From positions 34,248,799 to 34,312,798 of the forward strand of contig CM038728.1 of the NCBI GenBank assembly GCA_021613375.1: a stretch of DNA of 64,000 nt, in the 5' to 3' direction. Within the stretch, counting starts at the first letter, position 1. Every line of letters begins with the position of its first letter. The notes beneath the pieces were generated by a model. It ran no database searches and was not told the origin of the DNA. It saw nothing but the letters and a program-made list of their open reading frames with translations. The DNA comes from Megaleporinus macrocephalus. Its lineage: Eukaryota > Chordata > Actinopteri > Characiformes > Anostomidae. Both the position numbers and the translations under genes were made by a program. Shown here piece after piece: positions 48,188-59,319 of this stretch.

Positions 48188-50396
48188 CCTTTCTCCCTAT
48201 AGCCCTCTCTCTCTACCTCTCTCTTTCTCTCTTTCTCCCTATAGCCCTCTCTCTCTACTCTCTTTCTTCTCTCTTTCTCCCTATAGCCCTCTCTCTCTCT
48301 ATCTCTCTTCTTTCTTTCTCCCTTTCTCCCTATAGCCCTCTCTCTCTCTACCTCTCTCTTTCTTTCTCCTTTCTCCCTATAGCCCCTCTCTCTCTCTCTA
48401 CATCTCTCTTTCTCTTTCTCCCTATAGCCCCTCTCTCTCTACCTCTCTCTTTCTCTCTCTCTCTTTCTCTCTTTCTCCCTCTAGCCCTCTCTCTCTAATT
48501 CTCTCTTTCTCTCTTTCTCCCTCTAGCCCCCTCTCTCTCTCTCTCTCTTTCTCTCTTTCTCCCTCTAGCCCTCTCTCTCTCTACCCCTCTTTCTCTCTTT
48601 CTCCCCTCTAGCCCTCTCTCTCTCTCTCTCTCTCTTTCTTTCTCTCTTTCTCCCTCTAGCCCCTCTCTCTCTCTCTCTCTCTCTTTCTCTCTTTCTCCCT
48701 CTAGCCCTCTCTCTCTCTACCCCTCTTTCTCTCCTTCTCCCTCTAGCCCTCTCTCTCTCTCTCTTTCTCTCTTTCTCCCTCTAGCCCTCTTCTCTCTCTA
48801 CCCCTCTTTCTCTCTTTCTCCCTCTAGCCCTCTCTCTCTCCTCTTTCTCTCTTTCTCCCTATAGCCCTCTCTCTCTACGTCTCTCTTTCTCTCTTTCTCC
48901 CTATAGCCCTCTCTCTCTACCTCTCTCTTTCTCTCTTTCTCCCTATAGCCCTCTCTCTCTACCTCTCTCTTTCTCTCTTTCTCCCTATAGCCCTCTCTCT
49001 CTCTACCCTCTCTCTTCTCCTCTTCTCCCTCGTAGCCCTCTCTCTCTCTCTCTCTCTCTTTCTCTCTTTCTCCCTCTAGCCCTCTCTCTCTACCTCTCTC
49101 TTTCTCTCTTTCTCCCTCTAGCCCCCTCTCTCTCTCTCTCTCTCTCTTTCTCTCTTTCTCCCTCTAGCCCTCTCTCTCTCTACCCCTCTTTCTCTCTTTC
49201 TCCCTCTAGCCCTCTCTCTCTCTCTCTCTCTCTTTCTTTCTCTCTTTCTCTCTCTAGCCCTCTCTCTCTCTCTCTCTCTTTCTCTCTTTTCTCCCTCTAG
49301 CCCTCTCTCTCTCTCTCTTTCTCTCTTTCTCCCTCTAGCCCTCTCTCTCTCTACCCCTCTTTCTCTCTTTCTCCCTCTAGCCCTCTCTCTCTCTCTCTTT
49401 CTCTCTTTCTCCCTCTAGCCCTCTCTCTCTCTACCCCTCTTTCTCTCTTTCTCCCTCTAGCCCTCTCTCTCTCTCTTTCTCTCTTTCTCCCTCTAGCCCT
49501 CTCTCTCTCTACCCCTCTTTCTCTCTTTCTCCCTCTAGCCCTCTCTCTCTCTACCCCTCTTTCTCTCTACCCCTCTCTTTTTCTCTCTCTTTCTCCCTCT
49601 AGCCCTCTCTCTGTGTCTCTCTCTTTCTCTTTCTTTCTCTCTCTCTCTCTACCCCTCTCTCTCTCTTTTTCTCTCTCTTTCTCCCTCTAGCCCTCTCTCT
49701 GTCTCTCTCTTTCTCTTTCTTTCTCTCCCTCTACCACTCTCTCTCTTTCTTTTTCTTTCTCCCTCTAGCCCTCTGACTCTCTCTTTCTATTTCTCTTTCT
49801 CTCTCCATTTCATTCTACCTCGCCCCTCTACCTCTTTTTGTCTCTCTCTCTCCCTCTTTCATTCTTTATCCCTCTCTTTCTCTTTCCTTCTACCTCTCCC
49901 TCTACATCTCTCTGCCTCTCTCTCTCTCTCTCTCTTGCCTTCTGTCTATGCCTCTACCACTCTCTCTCTTGTTCCTTCTACCTCTCCATCTACCTCCCTC
50001 TCTCTCGCCCACTACTTTCTCTCCCTCCACCTCTCTCTCTCTCTAACTCTCTCTCTACCCCCCCTCTAACTCACTGTCTCTCTCTCTTTCTGTTGTTCCT
50101 TCTACCTCTCCCTCTACTCTCAATCTCTTGCTTCCTTTACCTTCCTTTACCTCTCTCTCCCCTCTTTCTTTCTCCCTCTACCTCTCTATCCCTCTACCTC
50201 TCTCTCTCTTTGTCTCTCTCCCTTTTTCAATCTTTATCCCTCTACCCCTCTCTCTCTCTCTACTTCTCTCTCTCTTTCCTTCTTTCTCTCCCTCTACTGC
50301 TCTCTCTCTCTCTCGCCCACTATTTCTTTCTCCCCCTCCACCTCTCTTTCTTTCTCTCTAACTCTCTCTCTAGCCCCCCTCTCTCCACTCTCACTC

Positions 50397-50432
<36 letters not shown>
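43211..50432. repeat. 7.2-kb polypyrimidine minisatellite, 42-bp unit (array L)
   Basis: The commonest unit is CCCTCTCTCTCTACCTCTCT + a CTTTCTCTCTTTCTCCC stretch ending CTATAG or CTCTAG. ATAG at 44521 and 44563 shows the 42-bp period. The plus strand is almost pure C/T. The TTCTTCCTCTACCCCCTC variant recurs at 44950, 45561 and 47201, which reveals larger duplicated blocks. The repeat is disordered after about 49560. Single-base irregularities cluster at 43680-43800 and 47040-48480. Stop codons in each unit limit open frames. Confidence 0.97.
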
Positions 50433-50435
<3 letters not shown>

Positions 50436-50985
50436 GCTCTCTTCCGTCTCACCGCATGTATATTTGGGTGGGTCTGGTGGGGGGTGTGCGGTGGGGAACT
50501 ATATTAAAGTTAAATACTCATTTGTCTGCTTTCTAAATGAGAGCGAGCAGAACAAAACCCGGGCTAATATTCCAAAGGGCCTAATTAAAATTAGGCGTGA
50601 TCTTGAGGAAGGCGGAGACGCAGAGGTGATTTTAGTCTTGGCTCAAGCGAGAAGACCTAATTAAGGAGAGTGATGGCCTTTACTTACAACTCGCCCGAGA
50701 CGGGCTGAAGGGGGGCAGCGTGTGTTTGTCCCCGCAGAAGAACACGCGAGTTAAACACTGTCTGTACGCCGGGCTGGACGTTATAACTCCAACCGCTGTC
50801 TGACCAGTTCAGCTTTTGTTCTGTTTCTAAACTCTTAAAAATGGCTAAATGTTTTTTTGTTTTTTTCTAACAACAGTTTTTATTTTAACATTGAGGAGGA
50901 GTGATTATATGAATGAGAGAGAAATAAAATAAATAATTAAATAAATAGATAACACCAATTCCAACAATTTCAAGTATAGAACAGC
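50433..50985. other. Candidate conserved non-coding block right of array L
   Basis: It contains the inverted repeat CCTAATT-AA-AATTAGG (50580-50595) and CCTAATTAAGG (50656-50666), both homeodomain-type site arrangements, in otherwise high-complexity DNA without an acceptable open frame. After about 50860 it becomes AT-rich. Confidence 0.5.
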
Positions 50986-51429
50986 CCCCATTCCCCCTGC
51001 TCACCAAAAAAAAAAAGGGTGGACCTCAGTTGAGTTCAAACTCAAAAAATAAAACAGACATCTAAGAAAGTCAAGCGTCAACAGCAAGAAGAAACAAATA
51101 GTTTCACCTCAGCAAAAGCTGTGTTCCATCTTTCCACTGTTTTGGCTTGGCTCCATGTATACGTGATGTAGAGAGTTCCACTGAGATTAAATCTAGTAGC
51201 GTTAGAGCCCAATGCTGTCTACATAACAGGGTTGTAGGATTCCAACACTTGGCTAATAAGAGTTTAGCCTTGCTTAGAGCAACTAGTAGCAAATTTCTTT
51301 GCCATATAGAAAGATGAAGATAAAATAATTATTCAAGAAAAATAAATCTGATGACAAACATACATTTTTTCCCAATAAGACAGAGATATCATTAGCTAAG
51401 TTCCTCCAAAAAAGTAATGATGGAAAGTA
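50986..51429 (-). mobile_element. L1/Tx1-type LINE ORF2 C-terminal fragment (3' part)
   Basis: Minus-strand translation at 51292-51104 gives LLVALSKAKLLLAKCWNPTT and LDLISVELSTSRIHGAKPKQ, which fits the extreme C-terminus of fish L1/Tx1-type ORF2 (the AKK-I-xx-WK...ELSTARIHG region). Stops interrupt the upstream frame. It is separated from its other half (52097-52590) by a Tc1 insertion. Confidence 0.75.
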
Positions 51430-52096
51430 CAGGGGTTGGACAATGAAACTGAAACACCTGTGATGTTAGTGTGGGAGGTTTCATGGCTAAATTGGGCCAG
51501 TCTGGTGTCCAGTCTTCATTAACTGCACATTAAACCAGTAAGATTAGAGTGTGAAGTTCAGTTAGCAGTAAGAGCACAGTTTAGCTCCAAATATTACAAT
51601 AACACAACATTATGGGACATACCAGAGTTCAAAAGCATCTGTGACCAAGACAGCAAGTCTTTGTGATGTATCAAGAGCCACGGTATCCAGGGTAACGTCA
51701 GCAAACCACCAAGAAGAACCAACCACATCCAACAGGATTAACTGTGGACGCGAGAGGAAGCTGTCTGAAAGGGATGTTGGGTTCTAACCCGGATTGTATT
51801 CAAAAAACATAAAACCACGGCTCCCCAAATCACAGCAGAGTTAAATGTGCTCCTCAGCTTCTCCTGTTTCCACCAGAACTGTCCGTCAGGAGCTCCACAG
51901 GGTCAATATACACGGCCGGGCTGCTATAGCCAAAGCTTTGGTGACTCGTGCCAATGCCAAACGTCGGTTTCAATGGTGCAAGGAGCTCAAATCTTGGTCT
52001 GTGGACAATGTGAACCATGTATTGTTATACTTACAATACTTGTGCTAGATGGGCGAGTCACTGGCAAGGACTACCGAACTATTCTGGAGGACCAAT
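51430..52096 (+). mobile_element. 3'-truncated Tc1-type transposon inserted in an L1 remnant
   Basis: The left end CAGGGGTTGGACAATGAAAC follows a TA. The element belongs to the same family as 32940-34012 but lies in the opposite orientation. The transposase region begins near 51611, with a helix-turn-helix-like SLCDVSRATVSRVTS stretch and RTVRQELHRVNIHGRAAIAK near 51880. An internal deletion joins NVNHVL to later sequence near 52025, so the catalytic core is missing. The right end is cut at about 52096, where L1 sequence resumes. Confidence 0.85.
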
Positions 52097-52590
52097 GTTA
52101 TACCTAAGGGTTTGCAATTGAGTTTGAGTAAGCTGTTATAAATATTGGAAACTGAGTTAGGTTGCAGCTCATTAGGAAAAATAGGCTTGCGTAAAGGATG
52201 AATAGGTAGATCAGAATTGGAGGGGGCACCTAAAGCCCGGAGGGCTGACCTAATACGCAAATACATAAAGAAGAATGATGTATTGGGTAGATTGAACTGA
52301 GACTGAAGATCTTGGAAAGGCTGTGGCTAAATGGTTGTTGGCTTGAGCGAGTAGTTCTAGGAAAAACCTATCGGTGGACCACTGCCGTAGCAAGTTGGTA
52401 CGTTTACAGGAGAAGGAAAAATCATACTCTACTTTGAATGTAAGTCTATTGAACCAGATGTCTTTATCCCCCTGTGAGCAAGCCAGAGGCGACGGTGGCA
52501 AGAACAACTCCCTCAACAGGGGGAAGAAACCTTGGGAGGAACCAGACTCACAAGCAGAGACCCATCCTTCTATGTTTGGGTCCAGCTGAA
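52097..52590 (-). mobile_element. L1/Tx1-type LINE ORF2 C-terminal fragment (5' part)
   Basis: Minus-strand translation includes YLRIRSALRALGAPSNSDLP followed by IHPLRKPIF and SNIYNSLLKLNCKPLG (52264-52100). This fits the YLQ-x-RSALRA...L-x-HPL...IYS-LL segment after the reverse transcriptase in fish L1/Tx1-type ORF2. Upstream, WFNRLTFKVEYDFSFSCKRT (about 52460) belongs to the same degraded region. The frame is broken near 52260. Confidence 0.75.
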
Positions 52591-53100
52591 AATGAATGGG
52601 ATCCTATGGGAGGAACGAGGGATGAATAAACAACAAATAGAGGAGTGCAGGTCAGTATGTCTGGGGATTGAAGTTTGGGGATCGGCCTTAAAAGAGTACA
52701 TACAGTTTGGAGGCTGTAGGTTAAATGAAAGCTTGAGGTTTGGGTATGACTGAAAATGAATGGGACTCTATGGGAAAAAATGAGGGATTTAAATAAAATG
52801 ACAAACAGACGAGTGCGGGTGGAACCAACACTGCAGTCATGGTCGGGGGTCTGCCCTGAGTCAGCGTATGTAAAACAGTGTCTGTCGGTGGAGCAGAAGT
52901 TCAGTAGACTGGTGTGCACTTTTCCATCCTATTCATTCTCTATGGAAAAAAAATTCCAGACAAAAACATTGTTATCCGGAATCCATGCATCCAATCAAAA
53001 AGCTGTATACAAACCCGAATTGGATAATCTGTACTTGGACAGAGTATAATAACAATATAGATATAATGACTGGACTTGAGTTTGTCTGAGCCGTGAGCTT
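52591..53100. other. Unassigned DNA with a short direct repeat
   Basis: TGAAAATGAATGGG occurs at 52587 and 52751. Each is followed by a related TCTATGGGA...GAGGGAT segment and then AGACGAGTGCGGGT or GAGGAGTGCAGGT. The repeat source is unknown. Frames of 97-123 codons lack domains. Confidence 0.4.
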
Positions 53101-53960
53101 CATCCCTCTATAGAAAGACGTGGACGCTAATAAAGATGGAACGGATCATATAATGAGATGAATCCTTCAGGATCGGACTCCAAACCCAAGTTGAAGTAGA
53201 AGTAGCTGTAATTCCGAATGAAAGAAGAAAAGGAAGCTCATCCGTGTGTGTGATTTAGAGACTGTGTTCCCGCATCTGCCAGAGATCCATTTCGAATTGT
53301 TACAAGCTATCAATAATTTAGGAGGATTGTAAATTGATCCAAACAAAATATCTTAAAAGTAATTGCTCGTCCGCTCCGGCAGCGTGCAAGCGGCACCCGA
53401 GGTGTCTTCCCATTACCAATAAATCATCCGCGCGGTATTTGGGAGGAATATTAAAGAGTGACACCAATAAAACATAAGGCAGCGACGGCGCTTCCTCTCT
53501 GACCTTGCATGACAAATTCATAACCATTATCTTCGCCCACTCACAGCGCCGGATCCGAGCGGCGGGCCGGCAAACAGGATGCATCAGCCCAGGTTTTCCT
53601 TCATCCGCTGCTTTTACCTTTGTGTTCCGTCTTTTACGGAAAAATAAACAGATACGTAAATTCAGGGACACAATTTACATTTCAACGACTCTCCTTCGAG
53701 AACGCGGTGCTGAGCAGGATCGATTTGGGCTTTAAAGCATAACAAGATATAATGTAATGAAGTAGATTAAAACCATTCGACGCTCGACTCATCGCTCCTA
53801 ATACGCCGGGCTTTAATGGCGAGCGCCTACTCAGAGGGAACGCCGCTCAGGAACATCATTCATTCCTCGACGTTTGATCTGAAAAGGATTCTTGTTTGTT
53901 TTAAAAGCCTGAAAATTGTCTGTGGACTCATTTGTAAATCTGCCTCCAGGCTTTGGAAAC
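53101..53960. other. Candidate conserved non-coding block
   Basis: High-complexity, CpG-containing sequence. It includes CAATAATTTAGGAGGATTGT, CATTACCAATAAATCATCCG and CCAATAAAACATAAGGCAGC, and no tandem repeats. A 117-codon minus frame (53671-53318) has no recognised domain. Confidence 0.45.
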
Positions 53961-54514
53961 AGGACCAACACTACGGGTCTGTCTCAAAACCTAGCGAGGG
54001 TCTACATAGACAGCATTTTACAACATGTAGGCTGTCCCAATGCTTAGATACCTTAAACATGCTGACTACTGAGGCAGCTCATTAGGTTTTATGACAGACC
54101 CAGAGTCAGTGCCTACTTAGAAAGATCACTATGTTTTGAGACAGACCCAGAGTCAGTGCCTACTTAAGCAGATTACTAGGTTTTGAGATAGACCCAGAGT
54201 TAGTGCCTACTTTGAGACAGACCCAGAGTCAGCGCCTACTTAGACTGCTCACTAGGTTTGAGACAACCCCAGAGTCAGTGCCTACTTTGAGACAGACCCA
54301 GAGTCAGTGCACTACTTAGACAGCTAACTAGGTTTTGAAACAACCCAGAGTTAGTGCCTATTTTGAGACAGACCCAGAGTCAGTGCACTACTTAGACAGC
54401 TCACTAGGTTTTGGGACAGACCCAGAGTCAGTGCACTACTTAGACACTACACTAGGTTTTGGGACAGACCCAGAGTTAGCGCCAACTTAGACAGCCCACT
54501 AGGTTTTGAGACAT
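53961..54514. repeat. ~45-bp degenerate tandem repeat (array M)
   Basis: Copies of GACAGACCCAGAGTCAGTG followed by CCTACTTAGACAGCTCACTA and GGTTTTGAG. Spacing varies because the middle is deleted in some units. The left end (53961-54080) holds a diverged inverted-looking flank (GTCTGTCTCAAAACCTAGCG), so the array may derive from a dispersed element of which this was one end. Confidence 0.85.
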
Positions 54515-55215
54515 CATCTTTATCATCACCAACACTGTTCCTTCATCCCTTCATTCTTTTATCATCACCAACACTGTTCCTTCATCCCTTTATTCCTTTA
54601 TCATCACCAACACTGTTCCTTCATCCCTTCATTCTTTTATCATCACCAACACTGTTCCTTCATCCCTTTATTCCTTTATCATTACCAACACTGTTCCTTC
54701 ATCCCTTTATTCCTTTATCACCACCAACACTGTTCCTTCATCCCTTCATTCCTTTATCACCACCAACACTGTTCCTTCATCTCTTCATTCCTTTATCATC
54801 ACCAACACTGTTCCTTCATCCCTTCATTGTTCCTTCATCCTTTCATTCTTTCACACTGTTCCTTCATCCTTTCATTCTTTTATCATCACCAACACTGTTC
54901 CTTCATCCCTTCATTCCTTTATCATCATCAACACTGTTCCTTCATCCCTTCATTCCTTTATCATCACCAACACTGTTCCTTCATCCCTTCATTCTTTTAT
55001 CATCACCAACACTGTTCCTTCATCCCTTCATTCCTTTATCACCACCAACACTGTTCCTTCATCCCTTCATTCCTTTATCATCACCAAAACTGTTCCTTTA
55101 TCCCTTCATTCCTTTATCATCACCAACACTGTTCCTTCATTCCTTTATCATCACCAACATTGTTGCTTTACCAACACTGTTCCTTCATTCCTTTATCATC
55201 ATCAACAGTTTTTTT
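54515..55215. repeat. 39-bp minisatellite (array N)
   Basis: About 17 copies of TTTATCATCACCAACACTGT + TCCTTCATCCCTTCATTC. The period is a multiple of three, giving a 274-codon frame of Tyr-His-His-Gln-His-Cys-Ser-Phe-Ile-Pro repeats. It is repeat-driven and rejected as coding. Confidence 0.95.
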
Positions 55216-56935
55216 TCATCCATTCATTTCATCATTCACACACTCACGGTCTACACATATTTTTTTTTATCCATTTGCTTCATCTGTATATTTTATTTGC
55301 AATGTTGGTGGTAAAATCTGGAAAATTTGAATCAATAATACGTTTTATTTGGGGACTATTTTGCCTCACAGCCTGTATCCCTCCACCATGAATAGATTTT
55401 AAAGTTGAAATCTTCTCAAAACTAACACCGGGCAGTGAATTCATAACCATTTACTGTAGTAACTTTCTGTGAGGGAGCTTTCAGAGGTGGACGTCTGGTT
55501 CCATTCACCACCACTGTGAGCAGTTCCCATCAAATCACTACGATCGACATGATTTACATCCTAACAACTGCAGAAAGTCTCACAATGGATTGTTTATTTG
55601 TGTTTATTCTAATGTGAGTGTTTTGCTGACGGTCCTCGGGTTCCCAGCACCGCATACTGTATCATCACTGTCATATCAAAGCCTCGCGTGAGCGTCTCAT
55701 GATGAATGGACCAATAGAAACGGTCTGAAATCTCATTACAATAACTTACATTAAAGTTTTGCAAAGTTTTATTATTTCTTTTTCCTTCCCTTATAAAATT
55801 ATCATTTCCAAGACGGCGAGATTTGTTAAGACAGTGAATACGGGTGATATTTCCACGGAACGGCGTCGTTCATCACCGCGCAGGAGGTGCCAAAATAAAT
55901 GTCCCATTTCTGAAACACAATAACAGATGGATGATGGGTTTGCAATAATAAAAATACTAATCTATACATAACACACCGCCTGCCTGCGAGGTGCGCCTAA
56001 AGGCAGGAAGAGGCTCAGTGAAAGAGGACTGACAGCAGGAAGGCCTTGTGGTTTTATAGTGACTGACAAAAGTAAATTTAGCAGCAAGCGGGACTCGGCT
56101 GTTTACGCATTAAAGCGCTCTATACTTTCCACCAACATCTCCAGACACTCGAATATACAGCGCTCTGCAAAAGGCACCCAAGGACATCGTTTAAAAGCAT
56201 TTATCTGTGCAGTAAGTGTGTTTACGCTTGTATGAAATCACCGTACATCATTAGAATAAGTGCAAACAAACATAAATACAGTAAACACAAGACTTGAGCT
56301 TCATCACAGTTTAGTTTTACAGTTAAATTACAGATGAATTATAATTAATTATCATGTATATGTGACATTAGATAAAGCACAGATCAATGGTAACTGCAAA
56401 ATAATACTAGGCTGCATAAAATCAGTGCTAATTACATTAATAGTAGTTTTAATTAGTTTAATTTTTCCATGTTCCTAAACAAATACCCACTTCAATCCTA
56501 CACTGTCACACAGTACCGCACATCTACAGTATTTCAGACTACAACAATATTACAATTAAGCTGAACTTTAGCTTATCGTATTGTTTTACCATATATATAA
56601 TTAAATAATAAATAATAATAATATATAAAATGATTTAACAATATCTATTTTCTGTATAAAACACTTTTCAGTGCATCTATATAAAATACATTTTATGTCT
56701 CTAAAAGGTCAGTCGGTGGAACTATCCAAATAGAGTTTATATAAATTCTTATTTTAAAAAATTGTAGCTTGATTTTATGTTTGAAATCTTTAAAATAGAA
56801 CCTAATAGTAAAACAAGAGGAATTTAAAAGAACCAACTTAAAAATAATTGCTTGATTCAAATCCAAAGCAACCAAAAACAGAGGATTTTTATTTTGATAT
56901 GCATTTATGAAAGAAGGGACATAAAAAAGAGTCCA
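55216..56935. other. Unique DNA, AT-rich, no gene seen
   Basis: The stretch 55840-56230 is high-complexity and may be conserved non-coding DNA. Positions 56270-56900 are AT-rich with TAATTA cores (for example 56340-56350) but no defined repeats. Nothing supports a gene. Confidence 0.4.
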
Positions 56936-57100
56936 AAGGTGCGTCTGAAATCGCCTACTAGTCAGTAGGTACTAGACTAGAGTCAGTACGTGCTGCTCAG
57001 TAGGAGAGTTTTAGTAGCTACACAATCTCAGACGCACTACGTCCCCCATATTACCAGCGTCCTGTGACGCAAGACGTCAGACCACCACCGTAAAAGTCCT
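56936..57100. repeat. Dispersed repeat, copy 2 (CAGTAGGTACTAGACTAG family)
   Basis: GGTGCGTCTGAAATCGCCTA opens the element. CAGTAGGTACTAGACTAGAG, GTACGTGCTGCTCAGTAGG and TAGCTACACAATCTCAGACG follow in the same order as at 16425-16620. Confidence 0.6.
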
Positions 57101-57551
57101 GCTATTCATTAAAAGTTTGTTTACTGACAGATTTAGACTTTCAGTGACTCTGATCTGAGTTTTATCTGATTATGTATCAGACGGTGTATCAGAGAAGATG
57201 TAACGGGAGGAATGTAATCATTGTTTATCTCAGCAGTAGCGCTAACTCCTGTAGCGGCAGTTCACTAGCCGTAGCTACGTACACACAGCCGACGTTCAGC
57301 TTTACACCGTTTATTTACTCCACTCTGAATTCATCCACGACTCCAGGTGAATCATGGGATACACAGTGTGCTGTGTTTGCCTACATAAAAATAAATAAAT
57401 AAATATATATATTGGCTCAGAAAAAATCTAAATAATAATAAACTATGTCTCTCGTCCACCAACCAAATACTATCAGTGTTGCCAACTTAGTGACTATATT
57501 TAGCGACTTTTCAGACCCTCTAGCCACTACAGCGACTGTATATCTATACAG
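57101..57551. other. Unassigned DNA
   Basis: Possibly the continuation of the preceding dispersed repeat. It includes a short AAATAAATAAATA run near 57390. No gene. Confidence 0.35.
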
Positions 57552-57937
57552 TACAGGCCAAAAGTTTGGACACACCTTCTCATTCAAAGAGTTTTCTTTA
57601 TTTTCATGATTATGAAAATTGTAGATTCACACTGAAGGCATCAAAACTATGTCTTATATTGTAGGTTCTTCAAAGTAGCCACCTTTAGCTTTGATTACTG
57701 CTTCACACACTCTTGGCATTCTCTTGATGAGCTTCAAGAGGTAGTCACTCACTTCACAGGTGTGCCCTGTTAGGTTTAATAAGTGGGATTTCTAGGAATG
57801 GGGGTGGGACCATCAGTTGTGTTGTGCAGAAGTCAGGAGGATACACAGCTGGTAGTCCTGCTGAGTAGACTGTTAGAATTCAGTATTATGGCAAGAAAAA
57901 AGCAGCTAAGTAAAAAAAACCAGTGGCCATCATTAAT
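57552..57937 (+). mobile_element. Tc1-type transposon, 5' end only (ACAGGCCAAAAGTTTGG family)
   Basis: TACAGGCCAAAAGTTTGGAC followed by ACACCTTCTCATTCAAAGAG is the terminus of a very widespread fish Tc1-type family. The expected subterminal TCTTGATGAGCTTCAAGAGG follows. A transposase start ATG at 57888 opens MARKKQLSKKNQWPSL before homology ends at about 57937. The catalytic region and right terminus are absent. Confidence 0.88.
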
Positions 57938-58624
57938 ATATATAATTTTATTTTGACACCATTTGTCCAGAATATAACATACGTGAAGCCACTTACTGAG
58001 GACTTGTATCACTCAGGGTAAGTGCTGTGAAGTCTTCGTTAGGAACCTCCTGGATGCTGGTCGTCTCCCTGATTTCGAAGCCTCGTCACTTCAGCAGGTT
58101 TGTTTCTCTTGATCTTTAAAAGTCTATCTTAGTCAAAAAGCTGCTTTTACTGCCGCACCGCAGCTGTGTGTGTATGTGTGTGTGTGAGTGTGTGTTGAAG
58201 CGTTTTCCTCTTTTATTTCTTCTCATACGCTTTGACATAAATTGAACTATAAATGATGTATATAAAATGTATAGCGGGGGTTGTTCTAGCCAAGCGCGCA
58301 GTTCTTTCATTAAAGCAGCTGCGCGGTTTATGAAGGAGTCTTCCAGGGAGACGAGCGGGACGCTTTACTCTTTAATAATGTTGAGTCAATCCAGTTCACA
58401 TTAGCGGTGCCTTCTACCATTAGACACGTAATATAGAAAGATAATTAAGGGTGAATTATTATTAAGACCCCTCGTTTTTGGCATCAGGCTGACAGTAAGT
58501 TCTTTTTACCTTCACTGTATCACACATACCATCAGTTCTTATTCAATCTGCCTGGCAGCTCATGGTTAATCACTCAGATTCTGTTCTAATCAAAATTAAG
58601 TAAATCATGAATTCTAGTAAGAGA
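57938..58624. other. Unassigned DNA
   Basis: Contains an imperfect (GT)n run at 58168-58195. No gene or element end recognised. Confidence 0.4.
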
Positions 58625-58627
58625 AAC

Positions 58628-59042
58628 CAAGGACCTCCACTCACTGACCACTGTATCAGCTCCACTGACCATACAGGACCTTCACTCACTGTCCACTGTA
58701 TCAGCTCCACTGACCATACAGGACCTCCACTCACTGTCCACTGTATCAGCTCCACTGACCATACAGGACCTCCACTCACTGTCCACTGTATCAGCTCCAC
58801 TGACCATACAGGACCTCCACTCACTGTCCACTGTATCAGCTCCACTGACCATACAGGACCTCCACTCACTGTCCACTGTATCAGCTCCACTGACCATACA
58901 GGACCTCCACTCACTGTCCACTGTATCAGCTCCACTGACCATACAGGACCTCCACTCACTGTCCACTGTATCAGCTCCACTGACCATACAGGACCTACAC
59001 TCACTGTCCACTGTATCAGCTCCACTGACCATACAGGAGCTC
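58628..59042. repeat. 45-bp minisatellite (array O)
   Basis: Nine very similar copies of ACTCACTGTCCACTGTATCA + GCTCCACTGACCATACAGG. ACTCACTGTCCACTGTATCA resembles the terminal sequence of fish Tc1-type elements (ACTCACTGGCCACTTTATTA), so this appears to be a transposon end amplified in tandem. Open frames on both strands are due to the 45-bp period. Confidence 0.95.
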
Positions 59043-59319
59043 CAAGTACAGACTGTAGTTCATCTGATTCTCTGTATACTTTATTACTCTGTTCTTTAAT
59101 GATCAGGACCCCCACAGGACCCCCACAGAGCAGATACTATTATGGAGGTGGGTCATTCTCAGCACTGCAGTGACACTAACACCGTGATGGTGTGTTGTGC
59201 TGGTGTGAGTGGATCAGACACAGCAGTGCTGCTGCTGGAGTGTTTAAACACCTCAGTGTCACTGCTGGACTGAGAATTGTCCACCAACCAAAACTATCCA
59301 GAACACAACATCCTGTGAT

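Noticed and set aside
49838..50536. 232-codon Ser/Leu-rich frame at the end of the polypyrimidine array
   Set aside because: CT-repeat translation. It has no defined beginning outside the array.
54506..55330. 274-codon His/Cys-rich frame that resembles a metal-binding repeat protein
   Set aside because: 39-bp tandem repeat with silent and non-silent changes mixed at random. The ends are just flanking DNA.
58570..59173. Open frames on both strands in the 45-bp array (181 and 188 codons)
   Set aside because: Period is a multiple of three and the unit lacks stops. The array lies within a transposon.
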